NCBI GenBank assembly: GCA_902727985.1
Contig: CACVAY010000117.1
Coordinates: forward strand, 16,064-80,063
Direction of reading: 5' to 3'
Source: an uncultured Thiotrichaceae bacterium
GTDB taxonomy: Bacteria > Pseudomonadota > Gammaproteobacteria > Thiotrichales > Thiotrichaceae
DNA length: 64,000 nt
Below the pieces are notes generated by a model, which ran no database searches, was not told the origin of the DNA, and saw only the letters and a program-made list of their open reading frames with translations. Made by a program: the position numbers and the translations under genes. Of the stretch, positions 59,121 through 64,000 are shown piece after piece. The number at the start of each line of letters is the position of its first letter. The first letter of the stretch is position 1.

Positions 59121-59816
59121 CTACCAAAGAGCATCCACGATTACCACAGCATCCTGATAACGGTATTTTATATCAAAGTCATAAAGCCGTATGCGATGGA
59201 CTTTTCCTGAAGTAGTACGCTGATGAGCGGGTCTGATTTCATAGCTTAGAATGTCCCTAATAACACTTTTTATATCGACATCAAACTGCTTTGACTTCGA
59301 CGATGCTTGCTCATCTGCTAATGGCATAAACTCAACAAGAAACTCAGTCTCTGGCTGCTCTTTGGCAAAGCCTCCAACAGCACCATCAATAGCATCTGCG
59401 TAGGGTAAATAGGGTTTGATATCAAATACGGGCGTATTATCTAAAATATCCAAACCACTTAATATGATGCATGTCCGATCATAGCCCTCACTCTGACATT
59501 GAATAGCAACAATTTTACCTACTGAAAGCCCAATACCATTGGGACGAAACGGTGCTCTGGAAGCCCAAACACCTACTTTTTGTTGCCCACCTAACCTTGG
59601 CGGTTTGACGGTAGACTTCCATTCTTCACGTAATGATTGATGAAACTGGAAAACCACCCATAGATGAGAAAACTCACTTAAACCAACAAGCGCATCTTCA
59701 TCACCATAGTTATGTTCAAACTCAAGCCGTGAATGAACACCTTCAATTATCCCAAATTGCCGAGGTATCCCGAACTTTTGCTTATAAGGAGATCTTATTG
59801 TTGCTATTAACTTCAT
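59121..59816 (-). CDS. trmO: tRNA (N6-threonylcarbamoyladenosine-N6)-methyltransferase TrmO
   Basis: IATIRSPYKQKFGIPRQFG, LWVVFQFHQ, GVWASRAPFRPNGIGLSV, DIKPYLPYADA. Confidence 0.92.
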   Translation of the reverse strand: MKLIATIRSPYKQKFGIPRQFGIIEGVHSRLEFEHNYGDEDALVGLSEFSHLWVVFQFHQSLREEWKSTVKPPRLGGQQKVGVWASRAPFRPNGIGLSVGKIVAIQCQSEGYDRTCIILSGLDILDNTPVFDIKPYLPYADAIDGAVGGFAKEQPETEFLVEFMPLADEQASSKSKQFDVDIKSVIRDILSYEIRPAHQRTTSGKVHRIRLYDFDIKYRYQDAVVIVDALW

Positions 59817-60169
59817 AGAACACTGTTATTAAATGATTTTCTTAGAAATTACATCTGAAACTGAACATCAAATTAACGGTTCTAAATAATCATTGCAAAT
59901 GATATACTTATGCCATATTAAAGAAACACAGCTTGGCTTGACTAATAACTACACGGAAAGCGTCACATCTCAGACACGGATTCTTATAGCTCTTACTTCA
60001 TCTACATTACAAAAACAAAAATATTAGAAACTTATAACAAACGCAAGGTTTCCGATAGTTATTTGTAGAAAGAGTTCTTTCGTCGCAAATTTATGGTGAT
60101 ACTCTCCTTATAAAAGTAACATGATCTGATATTAAAAATCAGAATAACTAAACTACAAGGTTTTCCAGC

Positions 60170-62491
60170 ATGAAACCCCAACAAGAAACGCATATTGTTG
60201 CATTCGACAACCCAAACAGCACCAACTTGGCACACGCAAACAATCAGCAACTCGACACAAGAGTTGAACCTTACCCAACTCAACAACACGCCCCTTCTGA
60301 TGAAAAACCAGCAGATGTTCGAGATGTATTAAGCACATTGGGAAGAAAAAAGTGGTTAATCTTCGGAATTGCCTCCCTCTTTACTGTTATTGCTATGATT
60401 ATTTCATTAGCGATGACACCCGTATATCGCGCAGCAGCAACCATTAAGATTGACCCTGATGAGAAAAAACTTTTCGATTTTGATGTCAAAACTGGCAACA
60501 GAAGTCCGATGGAAAACAAAGAGTTTATGCAAACGCAATACAAACTTCTTAAAAGTCGAACGCTGGCACGTCGGGTCATAGACACTTTAGAATTAGAAGC
60601 CTCACTACTTGCAAAAGCTAATAACGCTAGCAACAGACCTTTTTACGCTGATTTTATGGAGGACTTTAACGCAAAAATGGAGGCAAATGCGGTTACTTCT
60701 TCTGATATAAAAACCCCTAATACGACGCCACCAGCTGAACTTGAGTTTTTACTGAACCTCGATATAAAACCAGTCGTTAACTCCCAGCTAGTGAATATCT
60801 ATTTTACTGATAAAGATCCAGAATTGGCAGCAGCTATCGTCAATAACCTGACAGCCAAGTTTATCGAAATGAACCTCGACAGTCGTCGTGATGTCGCATC
60901 AGATTCCAAGAATTTTCTATTAGAACAAATCTCGCAAACTAAAAGTGATCTGGAAGCTTCTGAAAAAGAACTAGTTGACTATGAGCGTAAATATAATATC
61001 GCCAATACTGGCAAGGGTTCAACACCTGATGGTAACAGTTATGACATCATAAACAATGATTACACTCGAGCCAAGACTCAACGTATAGATGCAGAAGCCG
61101 CATATCGCCAACAACAAAACTCAGCAGGCGAGATCCGCATTTTGGATAATCTCGTTATTCAACAGCTCAAGTCTGAACTACAAACACTACAAAATCGGTA
61201 CCAACAAGACCTCCAGCAATTTAAACCCCAGTATCCTGCGATGGTAGCATTGCGTCAACGAATAAACACCACACAACAAAGTTTGAACCGAGAAATAAAC
61301 ACGGTAAAACAGAGCACAAGTCAGGATCTTAAAAAAAGATTTGATGCAGCCAGACAAAAAGAGCAAGAGCTAAGCAAAGAGCGGGAACGTGAACGACTAC
61401 GCCTGCTAAATTCTCGTGATAAAAACAATGGCCATGTAACGATTCAGCGTGAAGTGCAAACTAACCGCGAACTCTATGAAGGTCTCCTTCAGCGTGTGAA
61501 AGAAGTTAGCATTGCTGGCGGCGTAGGCAGCAGTAACATATCCATCATCGACCCTGCTCTTATACCATTCGAAAAACATAAACCAAATACCAAACTCAAT
61601 ATGGCTCTTGGTCTTGTTCTTGGTACCCTAATTGGTGGCTTACTAGCACTTCTACTTGATACAAGAGACGATAGAATCAGATCTGTTGACGACTTGAAAA
61701 AGTTGACGCAGCTCCCTGTACTTGGAGTATTTCCAAACACAAAAGTAAAATCTAATACCCGAGGAAAACGTCAACCTATTTTAGTGACCGACCATCCATC
61801 CTCCGCCATGTCAGAAGCTTTTAGGTCCTTACGGACAAACATGCTCTTCTCTACCTCTGAGGGCATTCCTAAATTGCTCCATTTAACTAGCTCAGGCTCT
61901 GGTGAAGGTAAAAGTAACACCGCGATCAATTTGGCTTGCGTCTTTGCGCAAACAGGAAAAAATGTCTTAATCATTGATGCAGACTTACGTAAGCCCTCTT
62001 TACATAAATACTTGAAACTATCAAACCAAAGAGGACTGTGTAATTACCTGGATAACGAAATTGAAATTTCTGAAATCGAATCAGAAACATCTATAGAAGG
62101 TCTAACGGCAATAACATCTGGCGGTGTAAGCCCTAATCCTGCGGATCAATTATCAAGCGACAAAATGGTTGAGCTTCTTAGAATGGCATCCGATGCTTAT
62201 GATCTGGTCATCATAGACTCTCCACCTGTGATGGGGTTAGCTGATGCATTAATCTTATCTAACCGCTCTACCGCAACCTTATTCATTGTATCAAGTCATG
62301 AAGCTCGCAAGAGCCACATCCTTGGCGCATTAGAGAGACTCAGAATGGGATATGGGAATGTCATTGGCTTTGTTCTAACAAAATCTCGTGAGGGGAAAAA
62401 ATCTGGATATGGTTATGATTATGAGTATGGCAACTCATGGGCTAAACAATCCAATAATAGTAACTTGACTCAACTCGAACAAAAAAGCTAG
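60170..62491 (+). CDS. Wzc/GumC-like polysaccharide co-polymerase with tyrosine autokinase domain
   Basis: Wzz domain with TM segments, coiled coil, LTSSGSGEGKSNTAINLA (Walker A), VLIIDADLRKPS (Walker A'), Tyr-rich tail SGYGYDYEYGNSW. Confidence 0.93.
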   Translation: MKPQQETHIVAFDNPNSTNLAHANNQQLDTRVEPYPTQQHAPSDEKPADVRDVLSTLGRKKWLIFGIASLFTVIAMIISLAMTPVYRAAATIKIDPDEKKLFDFDVKTGNRSPMENKEFMQTQYKLLKSRTLARRVIDTLELEASLLAKANNASNRPFYADFMEDFNAKMEANAVTSSDIKTPNTTPPAELEFLLNLDIKPVVNSQLVNIYFTDKDPELAAAIVNNLTAKFIEMNLDSRRDVASDSKNFLLEQISQTKSDLEASEKELVDYERKYNIANTGKGSTPDGNSYDIINNDYTRAKTQRIDAEAAYRQQQNSAGEIRILDNLVIQQLKSELQTLQNRYQQDLQQFKPQYPAMVALRQRINTTQQSLNREINTVKQSTSQDLKKRFDAARQKEQELSKERERERLRLLNSRDKNNGHVTIQREVQTNRELYEGLLQRVKEVSIAGGVGSSNISIIDPALIPFEKHKPNTKLNMALGLVLGTLIGGLLALLLDTRDDRIRSVDDLKKLTQLPVLGVFPNTKVKSNTRGKRQPILVTDHPSSAMSEAFRSLRTNMLFSTSEGIPKLLHLTSSGSGEGKSNTAINLACVFAQTGKNVLIIDADLRKPSLHKYLKLSNQRGLCNYLDNEIEISEIESETSIEGLTAITSGGVSPNPADQLSSDKMVELLRMASDAYDLVIIDSPPVMGLADALILSNRSTATLFIVSSHEARKSHILGALERLRMGYGNVIGFVLTKSREGKKSGYGYDYEYGNSWAKQSNNSNLTQLEQKS

Positions 62492-62500
62492 TAACTACAA

Positions 62501-62540
62501 CAACTGGTGAGTCTGTCGTCTTGGGCTCACCGGTTGTTTT
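62501..62540 (+). terminator. Rho-independent terminator after the Wzc-like gene
   Basis: CAACTGGTGAG-N14-CTCACCGGTTG followed by TTTT. Confidence 0.75.
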
Positions 62541-62726
62541 ATGACTTCAGAAACACAGTTCCAACATCTATCTGATGTTAAAAACAATGATATCACCGCT
62601 GTCGAACTGCTCCCCTTTCATTGCACACTCTCTAAACAGCTCATCAAACAGACCATGAAAAACGCTTCTGTTTGGCTTACACATAACAACGCACTATTAA
62701 CATGGAACGTTAATGTTAGATTTTGA
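62541..62726 (+). pseudogene. Truncated 5' end of an RluA-family pseudouridine synthase-like gene
   Basis: VELLPFHCTLSKQLIKQTMKNASVWLTHN resembles the N-terminal S4-like region of RluA-type enzymes, then diverges and stops. Confidence 0.45.
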
Positions 62727-62830
62727 TAAAATCTGCGACTCACTTAAAACGTTTGAAAATGAACAACGCTGATTATGGGTGTTAGTGAGCAAAAATATCT
62801 GACGTGGTCAACCTATTTGAAACAACTCAG

Positions 62831-63636
62831 TTAAGCTACTTTTTTCATATCCATAAATTGTTCTTCAAAATCATTAGGAGAGCAATAGCCTAGATAGGAA
62901 TGTAGGCGAGTGCTGTTATAGAACATGGAAATGTCATTCAATATATCCTGCTGTGCTTCATAACGTGTTTGGTGGCTTTTCCACTGCACGCGCTCCTGCT
63001 TTAGACTACCAAATAAGCTCTCGGCAACCGCGTTATCCCAGCAGTCACCTCTGCGACTGATGCTTCCTTTGACGTCATGCCCCTCGACTCTCCAAAAGTG
63101 TTCTAAAGGGTTTGCTGACATATTGTGAACCCTGATCAGAATGATGGACCAGTCCAGCCTGTGGTTTGCGTTGCCAAATGGCTATTGCCAGTGCATCATA
63201 GACCAGTCGGACTTTCATACGTGAACTCATGCTCCACCCCACGACTTTTCGGGAGTACAGGTCAATGACAACGGCCAGATATAAGTGATATCGGCGACAT
63301 CAACCTGATCGGGCTGGATGGTCGAAAAATTACGTTCTATCAGATTACCGTAAACCGGTTGTTGATGATCACTGTTGGTAGTGACTTTGTATTTCTTTCA
63401 TCAGCTTTCTGGCCTTGTTGCGACTGACTGGGAAACTTAATGCATTCAGAGCCTCCTTCATGCGACGACTGCCGTAGCTATACTCCGATTCATGAGTGAT
63501 GAATTTGACCCATGCCAGCATTTCCTGATGAACAGGACAGACTGCCAGCAGCCTCTTTTCGGCTGTAGCCTTGCTCAATAACAAGGCTAACAGCGTCTTC
63601 TTTAAACTCTTTTGTATGTTTCTTTCGGGTGGTCAT
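62831..63636 (-). mobile_element. Decayed IS3-family element (orfA/orfB fragments)
   Basis: OrfA-like MTTRKKHTKEFKEDAVSLVIEQGYSRKEAA; OrfB pieces ESEYSYGSRRMKEAL...NKARKLMKE and ISRRGDCWDNAVAESLFGSLKQERV...YNSTRLHSYLGYCSPNDFEE in different frames. Confidence 0.88.
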
Positions 63637-63819
63637 TTTTCTTTCCTCAGTTAAGTTAATCTTACTTAAGCAACACCTCGGACAGTTTTCAGTATGAAAC
63701 ATACTTAAAACTTGTAAGATGTTGACATTTAATAAGTTTTCGTTTTTATGTGAAAATACAAATATCATTATAAAACAACAATTTAAAAAAAATGTCCGAA
63801 GTATTGTTAAGGAGCCTCT

Positions 63820-63873
63820 GATCAAGTCCGAACAATATTGGAACCGAGGCTTTAGCCTCGCCTAACGTATTGA
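63820..63873. repeat. Partial inverted copy of the 39744-39854 element
   Basis: gatcaagtccgaacaatattggaaccgaggctttagcctcgcctaacgtattga is the near reverse complement of the right half of the first copy. Confidence 0.75.
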
Positions 63874-63997
63874 GACTCAACAACCACCAGCTAAAGACTG
63901 GTGGGTTAGTATTAAGGACTAAAGTCCGGATACGGGTCACAAGACCCGTCTAGTCTTCAGTCCTAAAATTATCATCACCTTTGGGCTCAAAGTGATG
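63845..63997. repeat. Cluster of consecutive hairpins
   Basis: CGAGGCTTTAGCCTCG; CCACCAG-N7-CTGGTGG; GGACTAAAGTCC; ACGGGTCACAAGACCCGT; CATCACCTTTG-N4-CAAAGTGATG. Confidence 0.75.
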
Positions 63998-64000
63998 CTC

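Noticed and set aside
62831-63825. Intact IS3 transposase
   Set aside because: Reading frames are broken into at least three pieces with a damaged middle, so it is treated as a decayed element.
1-64000. tRNA, rRNA or CRISPR arrays
   Set aside because: None recognised by eye on either strand; a tRNAscan/Infernal run would be needed to exclude small RNAs.

Overview
Gammaproteobacterial chromosomal window, judged from ruvCAB, ybgC-tolQRAB-pal-cpoB, yebC, tamAB and queE. There are three parts. (1) About 0.07-39.4 kb is accessory and nearly all on the minus strand. It holds two tandem secreted reprolysin-like metallopeptidases (one with a GlyGly-CTERM-like tail), then five secreted proteins of 165-2763 aa built from DUF11/SdrD-B/GEVEDY-type repeats, with an OmpA-like lipoprotein and a 2140-aa protein that looks like an outer-membrane barrel. 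Two toxin-antitoxin modules, a PD-(D/E)XK/AAA-like ORF and a graveyard of internally deleted or interrupted relics (Uma2, DUF11, IS1) lie among them. (2) About 40-59.8 kb is core housekeeping sequence. (3) About 60.1-64 kb has a Wzc-like tyrosine autokinase, a truncated pseudouridine-synthase-like start, a decayed IS3 element and a palindrome-rich repeat block. The best candidate for an undescribed system is the DUF11 surface locus (25.5-39.4 kb, with related giants at 6.4-24.2 kb). Its paralogous secreted proteins share N- and C-terminal modules and surround an OmpA lipoprotein and a barrel-like protein. The 2763-aa member carries an internal repeat of about 2.05 kb that reads as identical at nucleotide level. 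All family assignments come from reading motifs by eye; no database search was run.
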